Positions 37,155 through 49,900 of a stretch of 64,000 nucleotides of DNA are shown here, in pieces. The notes under the pieces are model-generated. The model did not search any database. It was not told where the DNA came from and saw only the letters and a list, made by a program, of their open reading frames with translations. This DNA is from Plasmodium malariae (Eukaryota; Apicomplexa; Aconoidasida; Haemosporida; Plasmodiidae), in NCBI RefSeq assembly GCF_900090045.1, contig NC_041775.1:744001-808000 (forward strand), written 5' to 3'. Numbering within the stretch: position 1 is the stretch's first letter; every line of letters starts with the position of its first letter. The position numbers and the translations under genes are program-made.

Positions 37155-38270
37155 GTACATAATATATGATTTAACAGCTTCGGACGATTAAAATGTTATG
37201 TACATAGGCCTTCTTCGTGAAGTCCAACTGTGTACATATAACATAATTATAGGCAAAATGTAAGATTCATTACATTATGCGTGTAGATATGTACATACTT
37301 AAATATATACTCATACATATCTATACACATATATGTATATATATGTATATATATATATATATATATACATAACAAGTAATTATCTAATGAAAATTATTCT
37401 TCACAAATAGCATCACTTTGTAGTAGTATATACTTGTAAAATATGAAATGAACCCTCTTTTTTTTTTTTTTTTTTTTTTTTAAATATGATGAAAGAGCTC
37501 GATATAAAACGTAAAAAAAAAAAAAAAGATTAATTAATGGGGTTAGCGCATAGTCTTATAAAATAAACATTAACGTTTAAAATCATTTGTCAAATTTTTT
37601 ACCTTTAAAAAAAGGAAAATGGAAAACAAAAATTTTCTACAACTTAAAATTTATTATATACATCTCATCGTTACCTATTCGTACGTTATCCTACGCATTC
37701 GTGCTTATTCGTACTTAACCATCCTTAAATATTACGTAATCATTACTTAATCATCCTTAAATATTACTTAATCATTACTTAATCATCCTTAAATATTACT
37801 TAATCATTACTTAATCATCCTTAAATATTACTTAATCATTACTTAATCATTACTTAATTATATTAATTATACTTAATTTTACTATCTTATTTATTTTATT
37901 TTTTATTTTATTTTCATATCAAAAGAGGGGTAATAACAAATTAGTAAGTGCCGCCTCCTAATTTGGCATATAAAAAATACTTTTTTTTTTTCAATTTTTT
38001 TTTTGTTTTTTATTTTTTTTTAATTTTTTCATATATATGTTATATATATTATATTTGTTCAATTTGTTCAATTTGTTCAATTTGTTCAATTTGTTCAATT
38101 TGTTCAATTTGTTCAACTTGTTCAATTTGTTCAATTTGTTCAATTTGTTCAATTTGTTCAATTTGTTCAATTTGTTCAATTTGTTCAATTTGTTCAATTT
38201 GTTTAATTTGTTTAATTTGTTCAATTTGTAAAATTTTTATTTTAAATAGCTTTTTTATATATGTTTTTTT
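36725..38270. other. AT-rich spacer, no gene seen
   Basis: Poly-T runs (36740-36755, 36785-36801, 37459-37480), (TA)n runs (37107-37150, 37330-37370), a 32-bp TCCTTAAATATTACTTAATC array (37725-37860) and the 9-bp array listed separately. No exon with splice support is seen. Confidence 0.55.
38056..38230. repeat. 9-bp minisatellite
   Basis: About nineteen GTTCAATTT units in nearly pure array. Divisible by three, so both strands show long artefactual frames. Confidence 0.9.
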
Positions 38271-38359
38271 CTAATTTTTTTCTCTATTAATACACGTACG
38301 TACATATATGTACATATACATACATATATACATATACATATATACATATACATATATGC

Positions 38360-38419
<60 letters not shown>

Positions 38420-38429
38420 ATATATATGT

Positions 38430-39041
38430 ATGCTTGTACAAATATGACTGCTTCATCATACACGCAACTTCAAACCATGTACTTAAGTCCTTAAAATAGG
38501 AAGAGGGAAAAGAAGAAAAAATATAATTCATTTTAAAGGTTATTCTTTTATATACTATTTCGTTTGTGTTTCCGTACAATAGCTGCTTGGCCATATTTAT
38601 GTTGAGTGCTCAGGGCATAAAGAAAAGCATATTTTTTTAGTCCGAATATATTATAAGAAATAATACGTACGTAAAATTATTGCATATACGTACATATATG
38701 TATGTATTGTACTTATATATTTAAAATATGTATGTATGTATGTATGTATATATATACTCACATGAAAACATATATGAACAATGCACAAATGTAAGTAAAT
38801 GCATACATATGTAAATATGCATACATGAACGTACATATATATATGCATGTATTACGTATGTATGTATGTATGTACGTTTGTATTTATGCTTCTATCCGTA
38901 CAAATGCGTGCATCTATATGTAACTTTACCTGAGTACTCCTCGACAGAGCGACGTCTTAGTGTAGTTGATGGAGCGGAATATGCAGTGTCTTTAGACCTG
39001 CCAAACTCTTTTTATAAACTATTATACAAGCACATTTACAT
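38430..39041 (-). CDS. Candidate small spliced gene
   Basis: Exon pieces join in phase: 38997-38930 ([22 protein letters not shown]), 38608-38556 ([18 protein letters not shown]) and 38489 onward ([20 protein letters not shown]). The second intron (38555-38490) is typical: GTATAT donor, long pyrimidine tract, TTTTAAG acceptor. The start could be an ATG split by a 42-nt intron (AT at 39041-39040, G at 38997), which would be unusually short, so a different 5' exon is possible. The 3' end runs into a (TA)n tract and is unresolved. No family is recognised. Confidence 0.4.
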
Positions 39042-39119
39042 TTTTGTAAAATAAAAGAGCAAACAATTTTTTTTTTTTTTTTTTTTTGCCATTTTTTTCA
39101 TATTCTTTCTGTGCATCAA

Positions 39120-39312
39120 TTTTGCTTTTCCGTTTTTTCCTTTCCATTTTTTCTTTTCCATTTTTTCTTTTCCATTTTTTCTTTTCCATTTGTTCCTTTC
39201 CATTTTTTCTTTTCCAATTTTTCCTTTCCAATTTTTCTTTTCCATTTGTTCCTTTCCATTTTTTCTTTTCCAATTTTTCCTTTCCAATTTTTCTTTTCCA
39301 ATTTTTCCTTTT
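39120..39312. repeat. 15-bp CTTTTCCATTTTTTC array
   Basis: About thirteen imperfect CTTTTCCATTTTTTC units, with CAATT and CATTTG variants. Artefactual frames (GKEKMERKN) result on the minus strand. Confidence 0.8.
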
Positions 39313-39537
39313 CCTTTTATTCATTTCTTTTTTTTATTATTGTTGTGATATGCTCCATTTTTCTGCCCCTTTAAACATAGAGGGAAAAGAGAAAGGGCTT
39401 AATAATTAGATAGAAATAAATGCAGCTTTAGTGGTACAAATGATATAATGTCTATTTTATTTCATGTTATCATTTTCAAGTGATTATAAAAGTGTAACAC
39501 CCCTGTACATTATTTCACCAGTGGAGGGAAATTATTT

Positions 39538-39775
39538 TATTATTTTATTTTTTCTTATTTTTTCTTATTTTTTCTTATTTTTTCTTATTTTTTCTTATTT
39601 TTTCTTATTTTTTCTTATTTTTTCTTATTTTTTCTTATTTCTTCTTATTTCTTTTTATTTCTTCTTATTTCTTCTTATTTCTTCTTATTTCTTCTTATTT
39701 CTTCTTATTTTTTCTTATTTTTTCATATTTTTTCTTATTTCTTCATATTTCTTCTTATTTTTTCTTACTTTTAAT
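39538..39775. repeat. 10-bp TTTTTTCTTA array
   Basis: About 23 units of CTTATTTTTT or CTTATTTCTT, upstream of the J-protein start. It is probably non-coding 5' flank. Confidence 0.8.
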
Positions 39776-40065
39776 TTAATTTAATTTTTTTTTTTTTATG
39801 CCCTTTTCCGTTGTTACGTTTCTACATTTTTTGGTAAATACAGAGTAAACGAATCGCGGAAGGGGGGAAATCGTAAGTTAAGTCGTCAAGCTTAGCGGAA
39901 CATAAACGGGAAGCGTGGGAAAACGAAGGGAAAAAACAAGTCGAAAAATATTGAAAGATATTGAAAAATATTGAAAGATATTGAAACATATTGAAACATA
40001 TTGAAGAACATTGTAAAACGTTAGTTACTTACCTCCAATCAGGGCCAACGAAACCGCGGAGGAGT

Positions 40066-42342
40066 ATGTCCAACTGGAACTTCTTCACGGACTATGGGAG
40101 CTGGTTCGGGAGCCCCAGCTCCATGTCAACAAACGTGGAGGGGAATAGCTCCTCGAATATTTCTGCTAATATAACAACTGCAGCTGCAGCTGCAACGAGT
40201 ACTAAGAGCTCATCGGCTGTATTTAGTAGCAATAATAATAGGAATGATGGAAAGATGAGAGAAAATATCCCAGATGAAAAAGATCAATACAGGTTTAAAT
40301 ATGAAGGAAAATTGCATTTTACAGAAAAAATTAAAAATAGTTCGGATACGAAAAATCGTAGTAGCAGTAGTGGAAGTAAGGAACATAGTGATAGTAAAGG
40401 TAGTAGTAAATGGAGGATTGGTAAAAAACATAAGGAAAAAAAAAATAATAATAATTATAGTAATGATAAAAGTAATGATAAAAGTAGTGGTAACAGTAAT
40501 GATAAAAGTAGTGGTAACAGTAATGATAAAAGTAGTGGTAACAGTAATGATAAAAGGAATGGCAAAAATAGTGGTAATAACAATGGAAATAGTAGTAACA
40601 AAGAAAGTGGATTCTTTAGTCAGTTGGGGATCTCCAATTTTCTGCCCCATCTTGATAATTCAAATATATGTAATGAGTATAAAACAGGATATCATTTGGA
40701 TGAAGAAGTTAAAAAGGTATTTCCGAATGGAAGAGCTTCCAAAAAGGGTAGTAAAATGAAAATTGGGTTAGAAGCAAATATGAACACATCTACTGCATTC
40801 ACTTCATCAGTGGATGTACCAAACATATGTGTGGATACTACATATTATGACATTTTGGAGGTTAAACCCAATGCTACAGCTAGCGAAATAAAGTCAAAAT
40901 ATTATAAGCTAGCTTTAAAATATCATCCAGATAAAAATGCGGATGATCCTGAAGCCAAAATAAAATTTCAGAAAATTAATGAAGCATATCAAGTATTAAG
41001 TGATGATGAAAAAAGAATGGAATATAATAAATATGGTCTGAATGCAACTAAAGATATGGTTATTATAGATCCAGCTCTTCTCTTTATGATGCTATATAGT
41101 TCAGAAGAATTAGCTGATTATATTGGTACTTTAAGAGTAGCTTACTTTATAAAATTAGCATTTTCTGGTAATATGTCCATTGAAGATATGAAATTAAGGG
41201 ATGATAATTTTATTAGTGAAATGGAAATAGAACAAAAGAAAAGAGAAGTTGAATTAGCTCTTATACTTAGAGATAAATTACAACCATATGTAGATGATGA
41301 TACGAAATGGAATGATAAAATGGAAAATGAAATTACATGTTTACTTGAATCTTCCTTTTCTAGTTCTATTCTTGAATCTATTGGATGGACTTATAGAAAC
41401 ATATCTGCATCATTTATAGCTGAAGTGACAACCTTATGGGGAGTAGGAGCAGCTGTACCAAACATACAAGCATCTAAGCGGACTGTCCAGAATAGCTTTG
41501 GAGTGGCATCCTCAATCATTAGTACGTTTTTTACCATGCAGAAGATGGCAGCATATAACGATTACTACAACACATTGGAACAAAAAAAGGAGGCACTCAC
41601 TGCTAATAAGGAAGCGCATAGTGGTGGTAGTGGTAATGGTAGTGGTAGTGGTAATGGTAGTGGTAGTGGTAATGGTAGTGGTAGTGGTAATGGTAGTGGT
41701 AGTGGTAGTGGTAGTGGCAGTGGAAGTAAAGAGGGGGAAGATTGTAATAGGGGAGAGGGAAATACACCCAATAATGATGCTACAAAGGAAAGTACTACCG
41801 CATCCTCATCTGTTGGTACATCTAGTAAGCAGGATGTGAATTCTAGTATGCACAAAAATGATAAACATGGAAAAAGTGGTAGTAGTAGTAGTAGTACCAA
41901 TGATAAGAATGAAAGTATGAACAGCACTTCCAGAGGGAAGCATAGCAATAGTAAAAGTAATAAACTTTTTGAAAAAGAGGCGTTAATTGAAAAAAAAAAT
42001 AATGAAGCCTTCGGAACTATTATAAGAAATGTACTGAAGGTAGTTCTATGGGATATCGAAACAACAGTCAGACAAGTAGCTGAAAAAGTTTTGCGGGATG
42101 AAGGTGTAGATATCAATATTCGATTAAAGAGAGCTAGAGGGTTAAAAGTTTTAGGGAAAATTATGTTAAGATTATCCAAGACGAAAAAGGATATGTGTGA
42201 ATCGAAAGATTTTGATGTTAATAAACTTTTTGAAAGTGTTCTTATGAAGGCAGTAGAACAGGCATTTGCGGAAGAGGAGTCTGAGAAGGGAGCAGAAAAG
42301 GGTGTAGAAAAAGAAGACATGTATAAAAGAGAATTTATATAA
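40066..42342 (+). CDS. J-domain protein with DnaJ-X C-terminal domain
   Basis: 758 residues from the ATG at 40066 ([15 protein letters not shown]). An upstream in-frame ATG at 39991 lies in an ATTGAAACAT repeat and is less likely. After an Asn/Ser/Lys-rich region comes the J domain (about 258-325: [20 protein letters not shown], then YHPDKN with HPD at 287-289). It is followed by a DnaJ-X region ([20 protein letters not shown] and onward), interrupted by a (GSGNGSGS)n insert (41620-41725), and resumed to the end ([20 protein letters not shown]). J proteins stimulate Hsp70. The J plus DnaJ-X layout matches the yeast Caj1/Djp1 class; no signal peptide, PEXEL-like leader or zinc finger is seen. 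Confidence 0.9.
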   Translation: MSNWNFFTDYGSWFGSPSSMSTNVEGNSSSNISANITTAAAAATSTKSSSAVFSSNNNRNDGKMRENIPDEKDQYRFKYEGKLHFTEKIKNSSDTKNRSSSSGSKEHSDSKGSSKWRIGKKHKEKKNNNNYSNDKSNDKSSGNSNDKSSGNSNDKSSGNSNDKRNGKNSGNNNGNSSNKESGFFSQLGISNFLPHLDNSNICNEYKTGYHLDEEVKKVFPNGRASKKGSKMKIGLEANMNTSTAFTSSVDVPNICVDTTYYDILEVKPNATASEIKSKYYKLALKYHPDKNADDPEAKIKFQKINEAYQVLSDDEKRMEYNKYGLNATKDMVIIDPALLFMMLYSSEELADYIGTLRVAYFIKLAFSGNMSIEDMKLRDDNFISEMEIEQKKREVELALILRDKLQPYVDDDTKWNDKMENEITCLLESSFSSSILESIGWTYRNISASFIAEVTTLWGVGAAVPNIQASKRTVQNSFGVASSIISTFFTMQKMAAYNDYYNTLEQKKEALTANKEAHSGGSGNGSGSGNGSGSGNGSGSGNGSGSGSGSGSGSKEGEDCNRGEGNTPNNDATKESTTASSSVGTSSKQDVNSSMHKNDKHGKSGSSSSSTNDKNESMNSTSRGKHSNSKSNKLFEKEALIEKKNNEAFGTIIRNVLKVVLWDIETTVRQVAEKVLRDEGVDINIRLKRARGLKVLGKIMLRLSKTKKDMCESKDFDVNKLFESVLMKAVEQAFAEEESEKGAEKGVEKEDMYKREFI
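40450..40570 (+). repeat. 30-bp coding repeat (SNDKSSGN)
   Basis: Four tandem AGTAATGATAAAAGTAGTGG-type units encode [12 protein letters not shown] octa/decapeptides in the J-protein N-terminus. Confidence 0.8.
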
Positions 42343-43064
42343 TAATGATCATTTGTTCACTCCACCACCCTATTTGAAGGATAAAAAAGAAAAGAAATAA
42401 AGTAGCATACGTTTTGCTGATCCTCTTTGTTACACATAGGAAAAGACAACAGTGTGTTGTGACAATGTTACTGAATTAAGAAGCGATACATTTGGAACTC
42501 CATAAAAAGGGTAAATAAACAAAAAGGATATACATATTAAAAAAGGGGTGGGTAATGATAAACAGACGGTTAAGTGGCGGAAAACAAACATAGGATAGCT
42601 TTGTTATTGTGGAAAAACGAGGAGATGTATTATTTAATAAAATGAAGGGTTCGTTACAATTACCCATAAGTCAAAATGGGAGGAGATGGAGGAATAGACT
42701 GTGCTAGTGGAACAACAAAGGAAAAAAAAAAATGTGAGCACGAAAGTGTTTAAAAAGAAATTTGTTAAATGCTGAAGTAATTTATTGTATAATTGTATCT
42801 TTTCTAATCTTTTGAGGATATGCTTGTTATATTATAAATGTTGATAAAAAAAAAAATATTATGCTTCATTTGTTTTTTAGAAAGGATATTTTTCCCCTCT
42901 TTCTTTAATTTTTCTTTTCATTCCTTTATTTACTGTTCCTTATTATTCCTGTGTTCCTTATTATTCCTTATGGTTCTTTAATTTTTCCATAGTTATTTTT
43001 TTTTTTTTTTCATCATGAGAAGATCCTTTGAATAATATATGCATACATATTTATATACCCCTAC

Positions 43065-43121
<57 letters not shown>

Positions 43122-43915
43122 CGCATACCCGACGCATATGCACTTATACGTACACATGTTTGCACGTGCGTATATATGTGTGTGTGTGTTAGGACAGTCG
43201 CTTTTTTAACGCTTTTTTGTTAGTGGTTTTAAATCGCCCTTTACACCCCAATACAATTGTGCGCACGCACAGACCATACTCATACAACATTGTATTCTTT
43301 ACTTTTTTTTTTTTTTTTCTTTTCTTTTCCATATGAAGCAGTTATCTTCGTTATTTTATTTTTATGCCTTTTCAAGTTTAAAATATTTGATTTGTTTATA
43401 ATTTTTTCTTATCCCATTCCACTTATTTTTGTGTACATCCATATATAATATTACGTTTCCTTCCTACGCATACAAGCCTACGTAGTCATGCGTTAATGTT
43501 AATTCAACTTTTTCCTTTTCTTGTATTAACCTTTGTAGTATACACTTACATGTGATACTTGAAAAATATATTTTTTTTTTTTTAATAACACACTCATAGG
43601 GTGGTTGTAAACCACTCTATTAATTCGCCTGGCTGTAAGGTAGTCATTCTGTCTGCTTTTGCTTGCTTGTTTGCTGTTTTTTTTTTTTTTTTCTTTTTCA
43701 TTGTCCCACCTTTATCATTAACAATATGCATATATTTTCCCAAATTTCAAATTTCGTTATTCCCCCTTTAATATGAACTTCTACTAATCACCTGAACGTG
43801 TGCATGTTTTATACGCATTTTTTAACACATACACATATACAAAAATGATACGAAATGAAGACATGTAGTTTTTTTCCCCCAACTGCCACTACCACTACCA
43901 CTACCACCATTTACT
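42343..43915. other. Convergent spacer between J protein and ALG13
   Basis: It contains (TA)n at 43069-43110, TGTGTG near 43175, CCACTAC triplets at 43888-43910, and several poly-T runs. No convincing gene. Confidence 0.6.
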
Positions 43916-44482
43916 TCACCTCCCGTGCATTAATTTTTGCAAATCGCGCAAGAAACTTTCAGTATTATTTGGTTTTGGGAAAACACTATATGATTTCTTT
44001 TTTAAGCATGTGTAAATGTTTTCCATTAACGTTTCTAAAGATATACATATTTCAACGTAATTAGACGTGCCCATAAAATGAGCAAATTCCATTTGATGGT
44101 TATTCATTAACTTTTTATTAACAACAAGTAAAATTTTTTTATTTTTTCTTAAGCATTCGAATGTTGTCCCAGCTCCTCCATGACTTACAATTAAATCTGC
44201 TTTATCATAAAATTTATTAAGATCATTCTGGTAAGTAAAATACTTTACTTTTTTCAATAAATTATATCCATTGTCGTCGTCCTCCTCCTTTTTGTTGTTG
44301 CTATTGATGTTGTTGTTCTTGTTGTTCTTATATATTAATTTTGGTATATAAGAGCTACTCCCAATTTGCATGGTCATCTGTGCGAAGCCTAATTTTTTTA
44401 AAAAATGGTGAAACTCTTCCTTGTCCATATATTCGATCAGCTCATCGAATTTATGCGACCCGACCGTGACAAATAAGTACAT
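43916..44482 (-). CDS. ALG13: UDP-GlcNAc transferase catalytic subunit ALG13
   Basis: 188 residues, single exon. The start MYLFVTVGSHKFDELIEYMD matches the family's FVTVGTT-like N-terminus, and ADLIVSHGGAGTTFECLRKN is the glycosyltransferase-28 donor-binding signature. ALG13 pairs with the membrane subunit ALG14 on the cytosolic ER face to add the second GlcNAc to dolichol-PP-GlcNAc. That step matters because malaria parasites make N-glycans truncated to one or two GlcNAc. A short Asn/Lys/Asp-rich insert (NKNNNINSNNKKEEDDD) sits mid-protein. ALG14 is not in this window. Confidence 0.93.
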   Translation of the reverse strand: MYLFVTVGSHKFDELIEYMDKEEFHHFLKKLGFAQMTMQIGSSSYIPKLIYKNNKNNNINSNNKKEEDDDNGYNLLKKVKYFTYQNDLNKFYDKADLIVSHGGAGTTFECLRKNKKILLVVNKKLMNNHQMEFAHFMGTSNYVEICISLETLMENIYTCLKKKSYSVFPKPNNTESFLRDLQKLMHGR

Positions 44483-45040
44483 CCTTAATTTACCTATTCT
44501 GATTTGTTAACTTATTCTGACTTGTTAATATACTTTGTTCCGTTAATTTATTCTGATTTGTTAATATATTTTGTTATTTTTTTTTTTTTCGAGCTATATT
44601 TGTATGAGATATTACCTACAAATTTATACGTAACTAATGTGTATATATCTAATTTGAACATAACTAATGTATATGCGATAACTTTATTTTTATGAGCTTC
44701 TTACCCTCCTTAAGACACATGAAAATGTTTCATTTTTAATTTTACGTGTTTACATATGCGTTGGTAATCTTTAGAGTATACAGAATATTTAAGGTATCAC
44801 TATATTTTTACACTAGTACTCAGTAAACTCCCAATGAAATATATTCCTCTTAAAATTTTTAAATGGACCTAGCTTTTTTCCTTATCAGTGTTTAAAACAC
44901 ACACATACGTATGTACATAGTTACCTGCACTTTAACAAAAGAAAATATAGAACTTCTAAGGGAGGATATATATTTTAAATTTTACCGGTAATTTTCGAAA
45001 CATTTAAAAGGAAGAAGTCATTCTCTGGAGCTTCAAACAT
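44483..45040 (-). other. Spacer with a candidate short first exon
   Basis: At 45040-44986 a minus-strand ATG opens MFEAPENDFFLLNVSKIT and ends at a GTAAAATT donor. An acceptor before 44848 would continue EEYISLGVY and stop at 44820, a 27-residue product. The first piece has non-random composition, but the product is very short and I recognise nothing. Confidence 0.25.
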
Positions 45041-46432
45041 ATCTGTAGCTTTATTTTTTAATTGGAATTTTGATATACAATGATTTTTATTTTTTTTATT
45101 TTTTCTTGTACAATTATTCCTACTAGTTCTTTTTGATGTACATTACATTATATTGGTTTATTTTAATTTTCCTTATTTACTCTATTTTCCCTTTTTTCTG
45201 TATTTTACTTTTTCTTATTTCGAAATATAAACTTTATTTTTATGAAGTATCTGTGTTATTAAAAATATTATATCGATTGTATGGTGTAAAAATGTTATAG
45301 CATAAATGCTTATGACATGTGTGCATATATTTTTATGAAAAAAAGGAAAAATGCAATTAAAAAAAAAAAAAATACTTTTAATGATACGTTCACCACCTTG
45401 TTTTTTTCCTTTTTCCTTTTGTTTTTTTCTTTTTCTTTTTCTTTTTCTTTTTTTTTTTTTTCCTTTTGTTTTTTTCTTTTTCTTTTTCTTTTTTTCCCTT
45501 CTTTTGTTTTTTTTCTTTTACTAACTATTTTAACTACCAGTTGACTTCATTTCATTAGCTATACTTATTATTAAAAAAAAAAAAAATAGGATTGAATAGT
45601 GCTTAAATTATTAGCCTATTTTCCAGTACATGAATTCCAAATTTCTAAGCTTTTGCCGTTCTCATCAAAAAGATTTCTTTCCTTTTCCCTGTTAAGTTTA
45701 CATATATACACATGCATATATATAAATACGTGCACAAGGACGCGTATATGCACTTATGCGTATGTGACATTCTCGCCCAATTTTGAAGGGAAACTCCGCT
45801 AAAAAGCTACAACTTGGCAATTGATTAGCAGTTGCAACCGCTTAGCAGCTCCTTATTTTGTTGCATCACATGAAAACCTTTCACTTTCGTGCATTTGTTT
45901 TTGTTTATTCGTAAGTATTCATTGGAATAGTAGGGACTAACGTATGCGAACTGCGCGCTTTTTACTACATTGTTATCGTACATACGTATACATACATACG
46001 TACATATTCATATAATTTTCTTATGTGTATCCCCGCGAACGCGATTGTACTAGTGCTATACGCATAGATCGTTGTTTCTGTTTAAAACGACATATTTTTT
46101 TTGCGAACTGGGTAGCATTACAAAATGTGCAATAATAGTAAAAGCTGAGCGTTGTAAAACCGAGAAGCCCCACCAAATGAATTGCAGCTTAAGTCAATAT
46201 TTGTACTATTACTTTTGATCGCATCTGTTTCGCCTTATCGTTATTTTGTCCTTTAATATAATTTACTTTAATACAATTCAATTTAATTTGTTTTAGTTTA
46301 ATTTGTTTTAGTTTAATTTAGTTTTAGTTTAATTCAATTTTAGTTTAATTTAATTCAATTTTAGTTTAATTTAATTCAATTCAATTTAATTTAATTTAAT
46401 TTCGTTTAGTTTTTTTTTTTTTTTTTTTTTTC
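45041..46432. other. Spacer, TTTAGTTTAATTTAATTCA repeats
   Basis: A CTTTTT run (45395-45520) and a TTTAATTTAATTCAATTT-type repeat (46258-46405). No exon supported. Confidence 0.55.
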
Positions 46433-46807
46433 TTACTTGATCAGGCAGTTTTTATAAAAGTATGTACTGTTCATATTTTTACGGTACCCAATTTCGTTAT
46501 ACACTCCAAAAAAAAAAAAAAAAAAAACCTGCGAAAAAGGCGTTTTTCTCCTTACATGTTCATAAATAAATGCGCATTTTTTAGTAAATAATTTGGATAA
46601 AGTATTTTTAAAGAACTGACCAATTAGTGCAGAAATTAAAAAAAAAAAAAAAAGGAAAATCATAAAACACTGATTTAAAATATGCGCTTTCAGGAAAATT
46701 GACGCCCACGTCTTTTTTTGTAAAAAAGGGAAAGCAGATAGAATGTACAGGAACGGTGTGCGCAAAGTTACCATTTGGCAGTAATTCACTGTAATATATC
46801 CGCACAT
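46433..46807 (-). CDS. Candidate small one-TM protein
   Basis: A 124-residue frame with a Met at about residue 12 (MVTLRTPFLYILSAFPF). It has a hydrophobic segment [20 protein letters not shown], then a basic stretch FKNTLSKLFTKKCAFIYEHV and a tail EIGYRKNMNSTYFYKN. Two poly-T tracts fall inside the frame, so some of it may be intron. A spliced reading in another frame (DVGVNFPESAYFKS then FFKNTLSKLFTKKCAF) also keeps phase. It lies divergently only about 200 bp from the ferlin start. Confidence 0.35.
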   Translation of the reverse strand: MCGYITVNYCQMVTLRTPFLYILSAFPFLQKKTWASIFLKAHILNQCFMIFLFFFFLISALIGQFFKNTLSKLFTKKCAFIYEHVRRKTPFSQVFFFFFFGVYNEIGYRKNMNSTYFYKNCLIK

Positions 46808-46997
46808 TTATGGGCATTTATAAGTACACCCATATGTATGCACGCGTACTCGCGCATATGTACGCACATGTGTATTTCCATATGTATGCCCATACGTATG
46901 CACATATGTACTCATGCATGTATGTCCGTATACATTCACTTATGCGTTCACGTGTGTATATTAACGCAACGGTCGGCTGCCTCCCCCAAGTGAGAAA

Positions 46998-49900
46998 ATG
47001 AATTTTGCTAAGAAGACGCAATACAACATAAAGGTGGACATACACGAGGTAAAAGATTTAAGCTTTCGTGAAAGCGCAAACGAGAAAGAGATAATACCAA
47101 ATCCATATGTGGAAGTAACAGTAAATAATGAAATAAAAAGCACTTCTAAAAAGAATCAAGCAGTGAATGTCGTATATAATACGTCGTTTAATTTTTCTAT
47201 GGATTTAACGGATTATCACTTTCAGAGGACAAGTGTGGATGTGTGTGTTTTACATAAATATACAATTCAGAGTGCATTAATAGGAAAATGTTCATTTAGT
47301 TTAAATGATGTATATTCAAAAGTACAGCATTGGTTATATAGGATATGGGTAAAATTAAGAAACCCTGATTTACCTCTAGATGATGTAGGTTATTTATTGA
47401 TATCTGTTGGTGTATATGGTCCAGGAGATTCTATACCAATAGTTAATGATAGTGTAAAAGCAAATATTAATGAAGAGATATGTGAAAATAAAGGGTTAGA
47501 TATTCATATAACTCACTACGATTTGTGTATTAACATATTTAGAGGTCAAGATATCGAATTTATTGGTAGCAGTACATTATTTTCCAATAATTTAGAGCCA
47601 TATGTAAAGGTATCGCATAATGGATTTGAAGAATGCACAAAAGTAATAAGAAATGATCCTAACCCTGTATGGAATTTAAGTGTTCATATACCTACATGTA
47701 CACCTTGTTATGACAAAAACATTATCATTGAACTTATTAATGGAGAACATAATGGAGTAGTTATCTATAGCATTCTTTTAGATTTTTTCGAAATATTAAA
47801 AAGAGAATTACTTCCTAGATGGTTTAACATATATTACAATCCTCAAAACCAAATAACACCAAGAAGCAGTGTACATACACAACAGAATGTAACAATCCCA
47901 GTTAATACTACAAACACACAGGGATCTACTAATCCATTGAGTAATTACCTCTTCTCAGCAACAGCAGAGAAAATTTTTAAAAATGCAACTCAAGGTATTA
48001 ATATAAATGATATATTAGGTGTTACAAAAATGCAAAAAATGTTTACGGACGATAGTTTAAAAGATTTTTATTTATATGGAGGTAGAATATTTCTAAGTGT
48101 GCATGCTACCAAAACACATGCACCTGGACCGATATGCATAAAGTCAGCTAAAGTTGAACCGGATCCACCTAACAAAGAATTTATTTTCTGTGCTGATATA
48201 TATGAAATATTATCTGTCCATAGTAACAAAGCAATGAATTATCATGATAATAATACTATTAATGACAAATTAAGTTATAATAATAAATATGATTCAGTAG
48301 GAGATAGTATAATATGTGTATGTAGCTTAGGACCACATAAATTAAAAACACCCCCTCTTTTACCTAATGAAGTTGGTTCTTATGTATTGAACGAAAGTGC
48401 AGGTAGAATAGATGAGTTTCGTATATTCCTACCACAAAATAACAATGAACAGATTTATGATATCTTTTTATATATATATGTTAGATCTAATTTAGCTGTA
48501 ACTGATTGGATTACAAATAGGAGGAATATTTATAATACAGTTCTAAATAATGATTATGATCCAACAGATATTACTAATCATCAAAAATTACATAAAATAA
48601 GTTCAATCAATAAAACATCTGAAGATATTTATAACGATGCAGAAATTTTAAATAATTATAAATTAAAAAGTTATGTTCGTATACCTTTTAAATATTTACT
48701 ACTTAATGAAAATAAACCCAAATGGTTTTCAATGAAAAATATTGAAACAAATGTACATGATTATAATATTTCTTTTTTTGCTAATTTGGTACCCTATCAA
48801 TCGTACAGAAAAAGACCACAAAGATTAGAATATAAATTATCTAGATATTTTTTTCGTGCTTTAATTTATGAAGGTTTACATTTCCCAGCTAAAGGATATG
48901 ATGCTTTTCCTGACCCGTACATAAAAGTAGAACTAGCTGGTCAGACAATTAAAACTAGTACTATTTTACATACGCTTAACCCGAATTATTATGAAGCATA
49001 TGAGGTAGAAGTTATATTACCTACAAACTTAAATTTAGCTCCAGATATATCTATAGAGGCTTTCTCTGTTAATCAATCTTTTCTGTACAATGAAGATGTT
49101 TTATTAGGATCATGCTCCTATCCAATAATGAAAGTTCCAGTTGAATGGAAAAAATCTCCTATATGGATTACATTAAAATCTTCACAATATAAAAAGTGTA
49201 AAGCTAAGTTATTAGTTGCATTCGAATTAGTACCATTAGAAAAAGTGCTTGATGATACATACCCTTTTTATGATGATATTAGACCATCTACCTTGCCTGG
49301 TCATGTTTCTCTCTTTTTAGTTGGTATAAGAATGTTCAAACCTTTAAAAGATCCATCTGTTACTGTTTGCTTTGGTAGAGATGTAGATGATACATCCCAA
49401 TTTTTATGGCATGAAACTACTAATAAAGTCATATCAGGGAAAGAAGGAAACTGGAATTTTCTAAAATACTTCTCATTAGATGTAGCTTTACCTAAAAGAA
49501 TGCAACATCATAGTTTTTTAGAAGTTAGAATCGAAGATAGATTATTAAATAGTGGGTTCACAGGTCCAGGTACAAATACTACACATGCAGTTAATGCAAC
49601 CAACAATACTGTCTTAATCGGTACTGCTTATATTACTTTGAATCCATTACTTCCATGGCTAGATCAATATGAAAAAAACGAATGTATAGACTTGTTTAAG
49701 TTACATCTACTAGAAGAGGTGCTCATAGAAGACGCAGAAAAAGCAAGAAAATCGTATAACACTGCTCTCATATATAAGAAGAGTTCCATGATGTCCAGGA
49801 AAATCTCGAATGGAAACTTTGGAGCACACGATACCGACGAGGGGGGTGAAGAGCCAGAGATGGTGGGCATACAGGTAGAAGCAGGTGTAGATGTAGATCC

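Noticed and set aside
37991..38231. LNKLNK / NLFNLF frames on both strands
   Set aside because: Pure 9-bp array translation with no other support.
41565..42320. Minus-strand 251-residue frame opposite the J protein
   Set aside because: Shadow of Ser/Gly codons; no domain and the plus strand is clearly coding.
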